NCBI GenBank assembly: GCA_963920765.1
Contig: OY987252.1
Span: forward strand, 4,821,966 to 4,885,965
Source: Ulota crispa
Lineage: Eukaryota > Streptophyta > Bryopsida > Orthotrichales > Orthotrichaceae
Direction of reading: 5' to 3'
DNA: 64,000 nt
Shown here: one piece after another, positions 1 through 12,871 of the stretch
Layout: each line of letters opens with the position of its first letter
How positions within the stretch are numbered: position 1 is the stretch's first letter
Translations under genes and position numbers: made by a program
Notes under the pieces: generated by a model
The model's input: only the letters and a program-made list of their open reading frames with translations
The model's database searches: none
Told to the model about the DNA's origin: nothing

Positions 1-989
1 GGGATCTCCAGCTGGTCAATGCTGATGGGGTACTTGGATTTAATTGATGGAACATATGAGTTCGTGTAATCCTTCTAGAAGTCTTTGTATACTTTGCATG
101 ACTGCTCAAAGTCAATGTCGTGGCCGTTTGGGCCAACGTCCGTGGGAACATTTAGTAGCTCAAACTTGATGCTACTCTTTGGGGGAGGCTCCTTCTCCCC
201 AAATTTAGGCACTAATTTGCTTCTTGCCTTTGCAACGGATACTGGACCCCTAGATGGTGTTCCCTTGCTGTTGACAGGGGTTTTTTTCTTCTTTGTTCCG
301 CTCTGGCGAGAACCTGGAGTTGCCATAACTAGTGAACCGTGGCTGCCCCCTCCTTGACCGGAGTAATCACGGTTAAGTGATACTAGTTCCATGCTTTTAG
401 CCTTCTGCAGATTCTCCTCTCTTGTTTTCTAGAACTCCTTGACAAGTCCGTTACATCTTATTGCCAATGTTTTGGGTGGCAAATGGGATTTGTCCTTGTT
501 CTGGTAGTATTAGGCTTGGATTTGTTGGTCGAGCTCGTCCAGGTTACTTGAGAAATCACTGTTTGACAAACTTTTCCAATAAGCTGACAGAGAGAATAGG
601 GTTTTCTTGCTAGGGATTGCATAGGTGAATTTGTGTTGCTCTTTCTTATCTACGCCTTGTACTATTGTTGTGCAAGAGACAAGTATTGCATCTCCTGGCC
701 CGTCGCTAAGAAGTGTCACCATCTCATGAAGTGACAATGAAAGCTCAGACTCACAATTCTAAAATTTGGACATGAAGCTGAGTTCACTCATCATGGATAC
801 TAATGTCAACGTCTAATACTCAATGTTATGCAGAGCCATCGGTTCCTAGCACTCACCAACGACTAGTTCATCACCATATTCATCCATGTTATCTTCTGTC
901 AGCCTGATCTGGTCAAAGTGGACGAGGAGTTTGGTCCTCTGCTTTGCCATCACTCATTGAGCGACCTTGGATATCTAATGTTTAGCCAT
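1..989 (-). pseudogene. Decayed ORF, unrecognised protein, runs off window start
   Basis: One minus-strand frame can be followed from an ATG at 989 (another in-frame ATG at 950) to the window edge with no frameshift, interrupted by eight stops: six TAG, one TGA and one TAA. Most would become Trp, Gln or Arg by undoing one transition. Readable stretches include MAKQRTKLLVHFDQIRLTED near the N-terminus and a Lys/Gly/Ser-rich basic segment around 270-340. I do not recognise a domain. The conserved single frame argues that it was recently protein-coding; the stop pattern suggests a methylated, transposon-borne gene. The C-terminal part lies outside the window. Confidence 0.5.
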
Positions 990-1717
990 TGCTGCAAAAT
1001 ACACAAATGGCATCAGATTTAACTCAAGCCGGGTTAAACTTACACTAGTCATACGGTGTTTTTAGTCTCGTGTTTTGTTCGTTGGATTAGCAGTGTCTGA
1101 AAATGTTAATGTTAAATTGAATGTATGTTTTAGTTCATCTAGATAGCTAGCGTTTTTGTTTTGGAGGATTTTTGTATATTGTTTTGCTTCATGAGCTGAG
1201 TTACTTATCTTTAAATGTCATTATATTCCGTTGTCAAGATGTCTTTGAATTATTCTAAGTCAGCTCGAGTCGAGTTAAACTACAACATTTTGTGATGTAT
1301 CACAGGTTTTACTATTGGCGTAATGATTGAGCAAAGGTTTTTTAGCTTGGTTTGAGTTAAATATTTTGAATGCATGTTCATTGGCAGACAAGTTGACTAG
1401 ACGAGACATTATAAATTGGTGTCATTTAACTCGACTCAAGTTAAATTGTGACATTCTTTACTATATTTAAGATGGCAGTGCTGGCCAAAAGGCTAATAAA
1501 TGTGCCTTTTTAGCTTGGTTTGAGTTGAATATTATGAGCTTGCAGTGCTTGGCGGACCACAAATCAAGTTAAATTAAGATTGAGTTAAAATGACAACACT
1601 TTTATGTCTGACATATTTATGTAAACTCAAATTCTAGTGCTTCAAAAGGTGGAATGAGGTCTACAATACAAAAAATGGAACTGCGGATTATTAAATCTAC
1701 AAAAAGTTAGGCCTACG
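990..1717. other. Non-coding AT-rich DNA
   Basis: No coding frame of note. The stretch contains several loose repeats of a motif resembling GACTCGAGTTAAACT (near 1030, 1265, 1425 and 1560), possibly remnants of a short dispersed repeat. It is upstream of the decayed minus-strand ORF. Confidence 0.4.
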
Positions 1718-1722
1718 ATGAC

Positions 1723-2455
1723 TGTCATGACCCTTGATGGATGAATGCTTGATGAATGAACTAATGCATAATAAAATGTGAATTAGTGGGCAATGAGAAA
1801 GGCCATAAATGCGGACATCTTTAGATGATGGATTTGTGCATTGGAGTTAGATAACTCCATTTGCATGACAAGGGTACTACACTTGAGGACAAGGGTACAA
1901 GATGTACCTTTGAGGAAAAGTGTACAAGATGTACAATTTGAGGACAAAGGCATGGGATGTACCCTTGATGACAAGTATCAAGATGACTTGATGATAAGTA
2001 TCATGATAACTTGATGACAAGTGTATGGAATGCACCTTTGATGACAAGTGTACATGATGTACAACTTGAGGAGAAAGGCATAGCATATACACTTGATGAC
2101 AAGACAAAGAGTGGAACTTGGAGCTAGAAAACTCCAAGTAAAAGATGAGTTTTGGTATAATTTACATTTAGAATATTTCTAAATGTAACTAAGAGTTTTA
2201 CCTTAGCAAAGGGTTGGAGATGAATATTAAAGATAGAAAGATAAAAATAGTTAAAGCGGTTCTATTTTTATGAAAAGATTGATAGTATAAGATGGGGCTC
2301 AGAGGGTGAGGAAAAAAATCCTTACTAGGAAATAATCTCTCTCTATAGTCGGGTGGTTGAGCTCCTTGTGATTTTTATAGTTTATTATGTATAGATTGTT
2401 GTTTTATATGAGCATTTGGATGATTGAAGTTATGGACCGTGGGAGGTATGTAACA
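1723..2455. mobile_element. Solo LTR with 5-bp target-site duplication
   Basis: The 733-bp segment begins TGTCATGACC and ends GGTATGTAACA, so it has the TGT...ACA termini of LTR retrotransposons. It is flanked by the identical 5-mer ATGAC (1718-1722 and 2456-2460), the usual target duplication length. No gag or pol sequence is present, and no second LTR was seen. This is what remains after recombination between the two LTRs of a full element. A degenerate minisatellite lies inside it. Strand cannot be decided from the sequence alone. Confidence 0.75.
1868..2110. repeat. Degenerate ~27-bp minisatellite inside the solo LTR
   Basis: About nine imperfect copies of a unit close to GTACACTTGATGACAAGTGT followed by ACAAGAT are arranged head to tail. 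The array is bracketed by two similar short palindromes, GGAGTTAGATAACTCC near 1844 and GGAGCTAGAAAACTCC near 2119. Spurious open frames on the minus strand come from this repeat. Confidence 0.7.
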
Positions 2456-2460
2456 ATGAC

Positions 2461-3568
2461 TTAAATCCAAATCTGATAGCAACGCAAGAGGATTTACAGT
2501 AGAGGTTTAGGGTTTAGCAATAAGTAACCAAGATTTGAGGAAATTAGCAACATACATTCATAGGGAGTTCAAATGCTAGGATCTCATACATTCTTCTATG
2601 AACAATAGCTGCACTGCACTCGGAAAGACAACATTGAATATATAATGCTAAATAAGGAATTGAATCAACCTTTGAACCTCAATTTTTAGCAAAAACTTCT
2701 AAACATGTAAAATAACTGAAACTCAGCCTCACAAAAATTGCAATGACATGATTTTAACCTCTAGATGCCTTTGGCACCACATTTTGGTGATTTTACAATA
2801 GATTCTAGTGCCACTGGTTTAGAGGTTACTCTATATGTACTGGCTTAAAAATCTACTTCATTTCTACAATTTCTCAAATAGCTAGTGCATCCACAAAAAT
2901 AACCAAATGAAAATTACAATATAGGCTATTAGCAATGAAGCTTAAAGTTTTCCAACGTAAAAACAAAAACATGAAAAAAAACCAACTCGATTGAAATCCA
3001 AAACATACAAATAACAGTGACAAAGCAAATTGGGGTTTTGAGTTCAATGAATTGAAGAATTGGATTTAGGGGAACAAACCTAGAGTGGAGGGATGCCACA
3101 GCTACAATTCCTCAAATCACAATGATGACAATCACCTATAGCTCAACCCTAAAAATTTGGACACAATTCAATAGTGAATTTATGGATTTCAACTACTAGA
3201 ATCCTATGATTTCATAAAGAAGTTTATAGCCTAATACCTTTCACTGCCAAATGTTCTCTTCATCCACTCACTTTGTTTACTTACAAAGTATAATGGACTT
3301 CTATTGTGATAATAGAAGCGCACAATGAAACTCTAATTATTGACGTTAAGCATGAACATGCACAAAAGCATGAAATGCAAAAGAAAATCAAACCTGCTTT
3401 GAATGAGGCGGTTCTTGCACACTGTCTTAATCTAGAAGAGCAATAGGTAGCAAAAACAAAAGATGAAGATTGGAAAAAAACAAAAAAACAAAAGAGCGGT
3501 TTAGGGCTTAGGTTTTAACAATGACGACAGAAAGACAATTGTGGGAACACTACAAAATCCCTAAACAC
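2461..3568. other. Non-coding DNA, no gene seen
   Basis: AT-rich sequence with stops in all frames. No terminal repeats or recognisable protein remnants were found. Confidence 0.4.
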
Positions 3569-3904
3569 TCAAAACCCTAGGTGACAACGAGATACGCACC
3601 CAAGAGCAGAGGTTTTAGCGGCAACAGCAGGTGCAATAGACAGCGTCAGTAAGCAAGGAGACGAGGCACAATTCAAATTCCGAGGGAGAAGGGGTGGGAA
3701 GCAAAATGCGTGGGAGTACAAGCGGGAAAATTGAGCCAAATACAAGGGGCGGGAAGCATAGTCCAAGGGGGAAGGAGCAGGAATCACGGTGCGAGGAAGA
3801 CAAGGCAAGAAGCACAGAGCGACAAAGGAGCGAGAAGGAAAGTGCAAGGGAGAGGGGCAGGAAACAAAAAGAACGGCGGGTTTGATGAGGGGAGTGCCAG
3901 CTGA
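3569..3904 (-). other. CT-rich (minus strand) leader-like segment
   Basis: The minus strand is pyrimidine-rich with imperfect repeats of CTTCCCGCCCCTTG-like units. It is clearly more GC-rich than its surroundings, as plant 5' leaders often are. Open frames on both strands here are low-complexity. It could be the promoter-proximal leader of the decayed minus-strand ORF at 1-989, interrupted by the solo LTR, but there is no direct proof. Confidence 0.25.
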
Positions 3905-4003
3905 GGCAATGCTTTTTGAATTTTAGGGTTCAATGGAAGAGGCTCATAACTGCAACCACTAAGGGAACTTGCGCTTTTTCAAAAAAATCAATGCAACTTC
4001 ATA

Positions 4004-4586
4004 CTCCCTATGTTCCAATATTAAGCTTCAAATTAGGCATAGTTCTTGTCCCACTAAAAAGCTCCCTTTTGCTCATTTCAATTGTTGAGAAAGCGTTTGT
4101 CAAGTCCAATAATCTCATTGGGGCAAGTTAAGCAATTAGAGAGCATTCCTCTCCTTACAAGCTTTTCCTTTCCCATATGAGGTACCATTGTTGCTACTAA
4201 TCTTTAAATCATCAATGATGAGGAGCTAGCAACATGTACAAATATGGTATTTTTTGCATGGAATTTGGGTGTCCAAACAGCAACATCAAAGCTGGAGATT
4301 TTGCATACATTTGGTAGAAGGTATATTGATTCTAGAATGCATGTGTCATCATTACAAAAACTAAAATAATGGGGAGCCGACATTTTTCACAAATAATGCA
4401 CAAAAATGGTACTTTTTGCATGGAATTTGGATGTCTAAACGGCAATATAAAAACTTGAGATTTTGCATATATTTGGTAGGTGATATATTGATTCTAGAAT
4501 GCATTTGTCACTAGGATAATGACTACAAATTTAGTTAATCCCTCATGGAGAAGTTTTTTGGAGCTTTTATAATGGGACAGAGGGAG
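4004..4586. mobile_element. Stowaway-like (Tc1/mariner-type) TIR element
   Basis: The left end CTCCCTATGTTCCAATATTA and the right end, whose complement reads CTCCCTCTGTCCCATTATA, are inverted repeats very close to the CTCCCTCCGTCCCA consensus of plant Stowaway elements. Both ends are flanked by TA (4002-4003 and 4587-4588), the expected target duplication. At 583 bp it is long for a Stowaway MITE; an internal direct repeat explains part of the length. No transposase is encoded. Confidence 0.7.
4239..4510 (+). repeat. Two direct copies of a ~110-bp repeat
   Basis: Copies at about 4239-4348 and 4400-4510 share long stretches such as TTTTTGCATGGAATTTGG and ATATTGATTCTAGAATGCAT. They lie within the Stowaway-like element, about 161 bp apart. 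Confidence 0.65.
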
Positions 4587-4588
4587 TA

Positions 4589-7528
4589 TAATGTAACGGC
4601 ACCCATAAATGAGCAATCCCTAAAGTGGAGCCCTACTTTTGAGTTGTTCACCACTCATTGTGAACCCAAAGTGGAGCAGTGAATGTCCCTCGCACAATAA
4701 AATCTTGCCACATGATGTCAATTGCTAAGTTGCTGTGAGATGGTTGGGAGATAGATCGTCAAGCACATGTATAGAAACACATCAAAGCAGCTTCAAGGGT
4801 TGTCTAGAGCTGCTCATAAGGACCTATGAGCTGCAACTTTTCCCTGTAATATGAAGTAACTACAAAACTTTTTTCCATAGAAATTACGTTCTATGATAGC
4901 TTGTTGAAAGGCTAACTCTACAAAAAATTCTTGAATTTTCCAAGATTTGAAGTACTCTAAATCCTTAAACCCTTAAACCTTATGGTATGGATGCGGTTAC
5001 CTCAAGGAATTTTTTTGGGTACAAGTCCAAATAGGAGAGAGTTTTTGGGCAATTTAGTTGAAATTTAATGAGTTAGTATGAATTATGAATAATATATCAA
5101 ATCAAATGTTTCATAGGCACTACCTATTTTTGATCATAGGAGGTAGCATTGACGTTGCAAAGGTGGCTTGTAAAATAAGCAGATACATCTTAAAAGCAAC
5201 CACTACAAAGCCAAGAATGCTCCTATAAGACACTCTTCAAGGGTGCAAGCACGCAATGGCTATTATAATACTCAAATCATGATTAGAAACATGTTTTCAT
5301 TTATATTAGTGTGACATATATGTATATTTTATTGAAAGACAAAATTGAACAAAATTATGACAAATGTGCACATATAATATCAGCTCATGTAAATAATTAA
5401 AGATCCTAAAACAATGCATGCACAAATACAAGTTTTGAAGTTACATAGCAAATGGGATCCATTTAAGAACCTCAGTTTGTGCAATATTTTTGTGATCCGT
5501 ACATGGTCCATTCAAAAGATGAACTCCAAATTATAGCCTTATACCTTAAGGCACCTCCACCAAAGCGACTTCCCTACCTATATTAGAATTATTTTCATAT
5601 AGTCATAGGAAAAAAATCCCTCCACGAGGTGTTTGTAACTAGAAAAATATGGTGATGCAATTTATGTCCAAGCCAAGTTTTGTATTGCGAGGGCCATACT
5701 AGAAACTTAGTTTTGGTAAACCCTATTCTATTATTGACCCAAAAAGTGCTTGTTCTTTATTTGTTTAAAATCCTACTCCACCTGCACCAACCCATGTACA
5801 ACCATTTTCTTCTAGTTTGGGCAACATAAACCCTTTATTTCACAAGGCTTTTATGACCTTTTAGAATTATCTATGAACTAAACAAACAAATAACTCTTTT
5901 ACAAAACACTTTAGGTTTATTTTAGTTGAAACTATACAATTTTAGAAAATTAAACAAATTACAGATTCTAATAAAATAATAAACTGAACAACATCTTTAT
6001 TACTTTTTAAGAGTATAATGTTAGAACATGATGATCGTAGAATTACAAAACTAACTTGAAGGCTTCCAATCCTCATTTCACACTTCATATCTAAAGAATT
6101 ATTTACCAAACACATTTGAGGTTTAGGGTATTTAATTACATGTCTAACTTCAATCAATTCACAGCTTATAAAACCTACTCTAGTGTTTTCTTAATGAATT
6201 TTTTATGGGAATTTATTCCTATTTGTAGTGTATTTAGGGCTCATTATTAAGATATTGTAACTTAATGACTATGGAATTCAATATGGTAAACGGCTATTTT
6301 ATGCAAACTAATGTGTAAGGAATTCATTAATGTTTATTCATTAAATTAAGTTTTTAGATGTCGAAAAAAGATTTGAAAACATATTTATAATCAAATTTAT
6401 TGATAAGGTTTCATTTCTCTTCAAAATTTAGGTAGCACCCAAAAAGGATGCTTGTGGTATGTATGGGTGAGGTCATTATCTAGCACATCAATAATAATCC
6501 TCTTCATGTGCATCCATTGTTACTATAATACATAAAAAAACTAATCCATGCTAGGTTAAAGATACTAAGTATTGAGCATAAATTGTACGTGCACATCTTT
6601 CATAGCATAGTTACTAATTCTATGAAATAGTAAAATGAAGTTGTTCAGCACTATTTTGTTGACAGTTGACATTATATACGTACCTATTATTATATAAGTA
6701 AGAAACCCTCTTTAATTTGATGTTTTTATAAAAGGTAGTAATAAATCTATAATTGTAACACTAAAAATATGTATACAAATATTTGATGAATTTTTTATCT
6801 TACTCATGAACTTTTTTAAAATAAAACACTATAATGGTTTAGGCAAAGTAATCCCAATTATACATAGTTCAGATTATGTGTTATCCATGCCTCATTTTTT
6901 AAAAAGAAGGCACTAAAATTTTTCATTAATTATAAAATAATATACACATGTCATAATTTGATAAAGGTGACTTTTATGAAAATTATGTGGAGAAGAAATT
7001 AGAAGATAAACAACAACAGACTACTTTATTTTACTACAAGAAACAAATCTATACACATTTACTTTTGTTAATTATTGTATACTTATTCCTTACTTTAAAT
7101 TAAGTTATTTTTGTGTAAAAGGTTATTATTGATTTGTTGTATATTAAAAGATAGAATAATAGCACATAAAGTCTACATTAGCAACTTTATGGTAACCTTA
7201 TAACTGCATGGATATTTTACTATAATGGCACTTCTTGGTATCAATTTGAACCATCTCAAAGTAGATCAGCAATTGACTTGTGACAAGATTTGCTTTGTGC
7301 AAGGACTATTTGCTTTCATTATGGGTTTAGGGTTGGATGGTGAAAACATCAAATATTGGGTGCTAAATTTTGAAGCAATTGCAAATGGATGTGTCTCCTG
7401 TATTGCAACACTATATAAAAAATTTGAGAGTTTATTTGTCTACCACTTTGAGATTGGAATTGTGAATTTTGAATTCACTTTTAGATTTAGGGTCAATTGT
7501 TTAGTATGGAACCATAATAGAAGATACG
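4589..7528. other. Non-coding AT-rich DNA
   Basis: Nearly 3 kb with stops in every frame. The longest open stretches (for example 7225-7551 plus) have the composition of random AT-rich DNA and no recognisable domain. Confidence 0.4.
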
Positions 7529-7679
7529 CACTACTAGAAATTGTGTCCTAATTGACATGTCCAAATTGACTAAATGTGTCCAAAATGACAAAAATATTGT
7601 CAAACTGGACAATTTTTGTAGATTTAGCCATGTTGATTTGGACATATTCTTGTCAATTTGGATAGTTTCCCTTGTAGTG
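7529..7679. mobile_element. CACTA-type MITE (151 bp)
   Basis: The segment starts CACTACTAGAAATTGTGTCC and ends TTTCCCTTGTAGTG, giving imperfect inverted ends with the CACTA signature. Subterminal parts are also inverted copies (GACATGTCCAAATTGAC against GTCAATTTGGA). The flanking triplets are ACG and ACA, a likely decayed 3-bp target duplication as used by CACTA transposons. Non-autonomous. Confidence 0.65.
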
Positions 7680-10003
7680 ACAATTGACCAAAATTAAAAT
7701 GGGGAAAATTCATTGTTCTTAATGTTATATGGAAATGAAATTGAGAATTTTGATGTTGGCCACAGAAATTGGCATGCTATGAAAACATTGCTTTGAAGAT
7801 TATGGTGCTCTAAAATATCTCTAAAGTAATCTTTTTTCAAACCAAATTGTATTCACAAGCATAATAATTATGATAAGCCAAGGATGAAACTGCAAAAAAA
7901 AATGTCAGAAGTAATTATTTGCAATGTGAAACCATAAATTTCTTAAGTTCAAAAATAGAATTGGCAAATACAATGTTGGTGACAATTACAGCTGAATTTA
8001 CTAGTACACTACTTTATTTTGTTGTAATAAAAAGATGAAGAATTTTTTTGCCTTAGTAATCCTTGGCTACTCCAATTTAGAGGGGCAGTTGTTTTGTTTG
8101 CTTTCACTATATTGCTTGAACTTACTTATACTGATTCAAGAAAAACAAAGTTGGATGTAAGTATTTAATTTTCATTACAATTTTAAAATGAGGAGAAAAT
8201 CTTACAAAAAGTAGAATAGCAAACAAGCTTGAAGATTTTGTTTATAAGAAGTTGTTATTTCAGCATTTGTTGGGTTTTACATACAAGTAATTCTCCTAGT
8301 AATTAATACAAAAGCTTCAGATTGTAGGTAGCTTTACAAGATTGAGGATAATCTTGGAAAAAATAGTCGAAAAATGTGACTTTCTTAATGCTTATCAACT
8401 GAAGGTCATTGTCACCTCAGGTGACTATAATGGACAATAACAATAAATAGTTGCTTTCATAAATGAGGTTTTAGGAAGAACTAATAAGGAAAAAGTTGTG
8501 TTGTGTAAGGAAAACCTCTTTCTTGACAATGAATGACCTTCTCTAACAAAAAAAACTTCTTTGCACCTTAATCTCCATCAAGGTTGTCAATTTACAACCA
8601 CAATGTAAATAATTGTATTTATCCCACTGTTTGAGTAAACTGACTTTTGTATTTTGTCATACATATGTATTTACGAATTCAAATTATTTTGAAATTGTTA
8701 CTTTATAAATATACTAATTCTGCTACTGTAACATACATCTTGACATTTATTTAGAGGTAACAGATATGTATTAAAGTATAAGTTTTTTCCTTCAAAAATG
8801 GGTATATTGCCAAATAAAAATTTGTTTGATCCTTTTGAGGTTACTTTAATTTGAAAATCTTTTAACTTAGTACTTCTACCTATGATATTAGGAACTTACG
8901 CTATTACTAGATTATGCAATGGTCATAGCATTCCCCCTTAATTGAATATAATTGAGTTGTTCATGAGATGCAAAGCAACAACAGAGGTAGTATTTTAATG
9001 ACAACCCAAATTTTATAATTTTGTAACCTAGTGGGCAAAGAACAAGAATTGAGGTTTCTCAAATCAATTTGAATTAGAAGTTTATTATATACCAACATGC
9101 AATGATGTATTACATAATGAGAATGACCTATGATTGATATTGTCAATCATTCATTATTAGGGTTTTTTGCAAATCAATACACATTGCCTAAGTTAGTGCA
9201 TTCTATCTTTTTGAACATTATTGCTTGAAATTATTAGTTTTAACAAAATATGTGGGTGGTTGGATATAAGGTATGTCACCTACTGTGTAATGAAACCATA
9301 TTTTCCCTATTACCACTAGTGGCAACTAAGAACAAAAGAGTTCCAACGTTGTTGTGGTGTTGTCAAGTATTTTGTATTTTGTGGAAACCCCCAAACTTTG
9401 ATATTGAACTTTTGGAAAATGACATTGACTATTGTGTTTATATTATTGTAAACATTATCATGTTGTCTTCTTCTAAAAGTTATCTCATGACTCATTGCTT
9501 CATCATTTGAAAATGCATGTCACGACCTATATACTAGATTTAACAAGAGTTTTGTCATGGACACTATTATATTGTTTTTTGCAAGGTTCATTATACTTGC
9601 AAGGCCCTTTTAGAGATGTTAGTTACAATAGTCATTGATGGAATGCACAGTAGTATTAGTATGTATTTCTAAAATGTGACATGTCCAGAAAAATTTGTGG
9701 AGCATCTCAAAATGCATTATTTGGTGTAGATAATTACAAAATAATTTAAAGCAAAATTAGTAGGAGATTTAGGTTTTGGAATTCATAGAATACCACGTAA
9801 TTAGCAATTTCTTGACTTGGCCAAATGCAATTCTGTGCTATCAACTATAACAAAAATGTATAATCTAATTTTTGAGAATTTTGGAGTTATTGTTATATAT
9901 ATTTTTAATACAATTATTTTAATTAATATTTATTTTTGTTTATTTAATTATGGATTTTTCTTTCTTATTTTTGAACTCAAATACGGCAAAGGTTTGCAGG
10001 GTT
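7680..10003. other. Non-coding AT-rich DNA
   Basis: No gene or terminal-repeat structure recognised; the open frames present are short and AT-biased. Confidence 0.4.
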
Positions 10004-10209
10004 GACAGGGAAGAAACATGGAAATGATTCAAAATAATTAAGGCTTCTAGAATAATTACAAATTGTGATTTTTAAATTTAAATTTATTAATTGTATACAT
10101 TCTTTTATTTTAACTTGGACCTGCCTTATAGGTTTGTGGATGACCGCGCAAACCTATAGATGTGCACGCATTTGTGCGGGCCGATGCACATTTCCGTATT
10201 TTCCCTGTC
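10004..10209. mobile_element. Short TIR element, unclassified
   Basis: The 206-bp segment has inverted ends: GACAGGGAAGAAACATGG on the left, and GACAGGGAAAATACGGAAATG-like sequence as the complement of the right end. Inside are nested palindromes around 10127-10160 (TATAGGTTTG with CAAACCTATA) and TGTGCACGCA-type inverted pieces. No clear target duplication was found, so the family is open. Confidence 0.45.
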
Positions 10210-12850
10210 AAAACGAAATATTTACATGAAATTGATTAATCCAAAAAAAAACTTACACGTGTTTGTTTTTTATTTTTAAACCCCACTCGCAAAGGGAACT
10301 GTTCCAATTGAATGAAATATACTTGCCTTGTACTATTGTGAATGCAATTTTATATGCTGAAGTGTAATATATTTAATTGCTTGTGAAGTTGCTCTAAAGG
10401 TTGTATGACTTATATGTTGAACCATTTCCATTAATACACTTACATTTATTACACAATGAGATTCACGTTCAATTGAGTAGGTCATAGACAGCTCCTTCCA
10501 CATACTGTTCATTCATACTCTAACATACAAAAATTGAAGAGCTAAAATTACTCAAACATTTCTTTGCCAGATTGATAGGAGCATGATGCTTTATAGGAAC
10601 CTAAACATTTAAGTTAGAACGGAGACTAGCAATTACGTAAATTGGAGAATCTTCATGAACTCTGTGGAGGTGGATACTCCCCTGCAAATGCTTGCCATAC
10701 ATTTTCACAAAGTTGCTTCAAAAAATTTGTGTTTATGAGGAATATATACAATTGTAATCATTTTCTAATGAATGCATAGAAGTAATTGTTACAATGTAAG
10801 AAACAATTGATTTTCTATAACGAAAGCCTAAAGATGTCAATGATAAGTACGTCACAACAACAATTTTATGTACCAAAAACAAATGTACTGATAAGTTTTA
10901 TCAAAATTATTAATTTTGTTCAAATCTATTCAAGAGTGAAAATGAACTTTCAAAGTTTCATGAATGTTTTTTCAACGGAGAACTAGTACAATAATAGATG
11001 TCAATGACATTTTTTTTTTTAGTCACCTTGAAAATGTTTCACCGCCCCAGCTAGTATTTTTTGTAGCAGCTCTATTGGTAGCATGTTTGGCAATTATTTC
11101 TAATTATTTTCAAGTTGTAAACATAAATTTGTTCTCCTTTGTCCTCATCCATAACAATAAAACTAACACAAACCTCTGGAAAATATGGAGACTTCTCATG
11201 TCTTCGATACACATGCACTTCAAACTTTGACTTGGGCCTTCATTGAGAAGAAAAATCAGAGAGCCACCCTTCCTCATTCCATTACTTGCGACGGAATGCT
11301 TCCATCCATAGGAAAATTGTACATATTTAGTTGCTACAAATAAACCCAAGGTTGCACAACCCTTGATTGTATCGGCCATCCTATATATGACAAATTTTGA
11401 AGGATGACACATTCTTAAACTTTGTTAGCACTTTCACAAACAAATTGTGTAGATAGTATGTAGTCAAATCAAATATAGCAACAGCCCCATGTACATCATC
11501 AATTTTTCATGGTCATTGCTAAAAGCTGTATTCTACAAGAACACATGCATAAAATTTTGCAACCACAACATTGTCTCTCTAGTTGCAACTCTATATACCA
11601 TTCAAGTATTCAGCAAAATAAATGAATTAGAGTTTGAAAGTCGATGTTGGGGATAAAAATTTGCTCTTGCAAACCAAAGAACATTTTTCTTATTATGAGA
11701 GAAGGAAAACTATTATTTGTAAGAGAGTTTTTAGAAAATGGATGCTTCTTGCACACTCCATGTCTATAATAGCATCATTCAAATTTCATTGCTAATGCGT
11801 GCATGTTTTAAGGCTTTGTAATCGGCTTTACTAACTCAATTGCAGCGTCTAAACATGGCTTAAAACTTCCACTCACATATGAAGCCAACTCTTAAAATAA
11901 GTTTGTATTGCTCCAAAATTTGAAGAGCTTTACTTTGCAATGTTGTAGCTCACTGAGTTTGTGTTGCTATAGAGTTTGAAGAGCTTTACTTCACTGATGT
12001 TGTAGCTGACTCTCTAGAACAAACCAGCCATCTACCACAAAATATTGCTCAACAATGAAAAAAAGAATAATAGTACATATGCTCGGGGCGGTCACTCTAC
12101 CTTATGTTTGGTAACCACGTGCAATAATGGGGTATTAAAAGAAGGGTATTTATATTTTGTAAGGGAATTTTTCCTCCCTATCTTTAGATAAAAAGCTACT
12201 ATGATGTATTTTATAGCACCCTATTTTTTTTATTTTTATAAACGGGTTGATGAACAATTTATTGGCACCCTGTTTTATTTATAAATTGCAATGTACCAAT
12301 TCCAAGACACGAAAAGGTAAAAGGTTTCAGAGTGCAAGAACGCAAGCACAAATTGAAAATACAACAAGCAGAATTGAAATTTAAACATATAGCAAAATAG
12401 ATTGCGACCAACTTTACAAATGCAAGTGTAAACTTCAAAGAGGTTTAGGGTTTGGGGGTGAACATGATCTCTCATAGTGCGTTTAAAAACACATCACCAT
12501 GTAGCAAAACATAAATGAAGTATGTAACATTTACAGTTCAAAATGGGTTCTCAGAGTAGGGCACGACTAAGGAAATCATGGTATGTTGTGATCTAGCCTT
12601 TGGAGTTTAGGTCAAGTATACAGCGACTCTACCACAAGCGTATAGAAACATGCAATTGGGTCAGCAGAGTGAAAGTATGAGACCCCAACAGCATGCATTG
12701 TGCCTAAATGTAGAGTACATGAAACTATAAAAACAAGGGCCTCAATGTCTACCTACCCGGTTAGCTGGTGTGATCTACAAAGTCAAAGATGGCTTGATGA
12801 AGCTTGAACTCGGCAATAAGAACGATTGCACTAAAGTTTGCTGCAGCGCC
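10210..12850. other. Non-coding DNA
   Basis: AT-rich; open frames such as 11110-11412 minus show no domain I recognise. Nothing else supported. Confidence 0.35.
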
Positions 12851-12871
12851 GCACAAAGACCATCATAACTT

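Noticed and set aside
3694..3904. Highly charged Arg/Glu ORFs on the plus strand
   Set aside because: Low-complexity translation of a purine-rich segment that reads as a CT-rich leader on the other strand.
7225..7551. Plus-strand ORF of 108 codons
   Set aside because: AT-driven composition, no recognisable domain, and its end overlaps a CACTA MITE.
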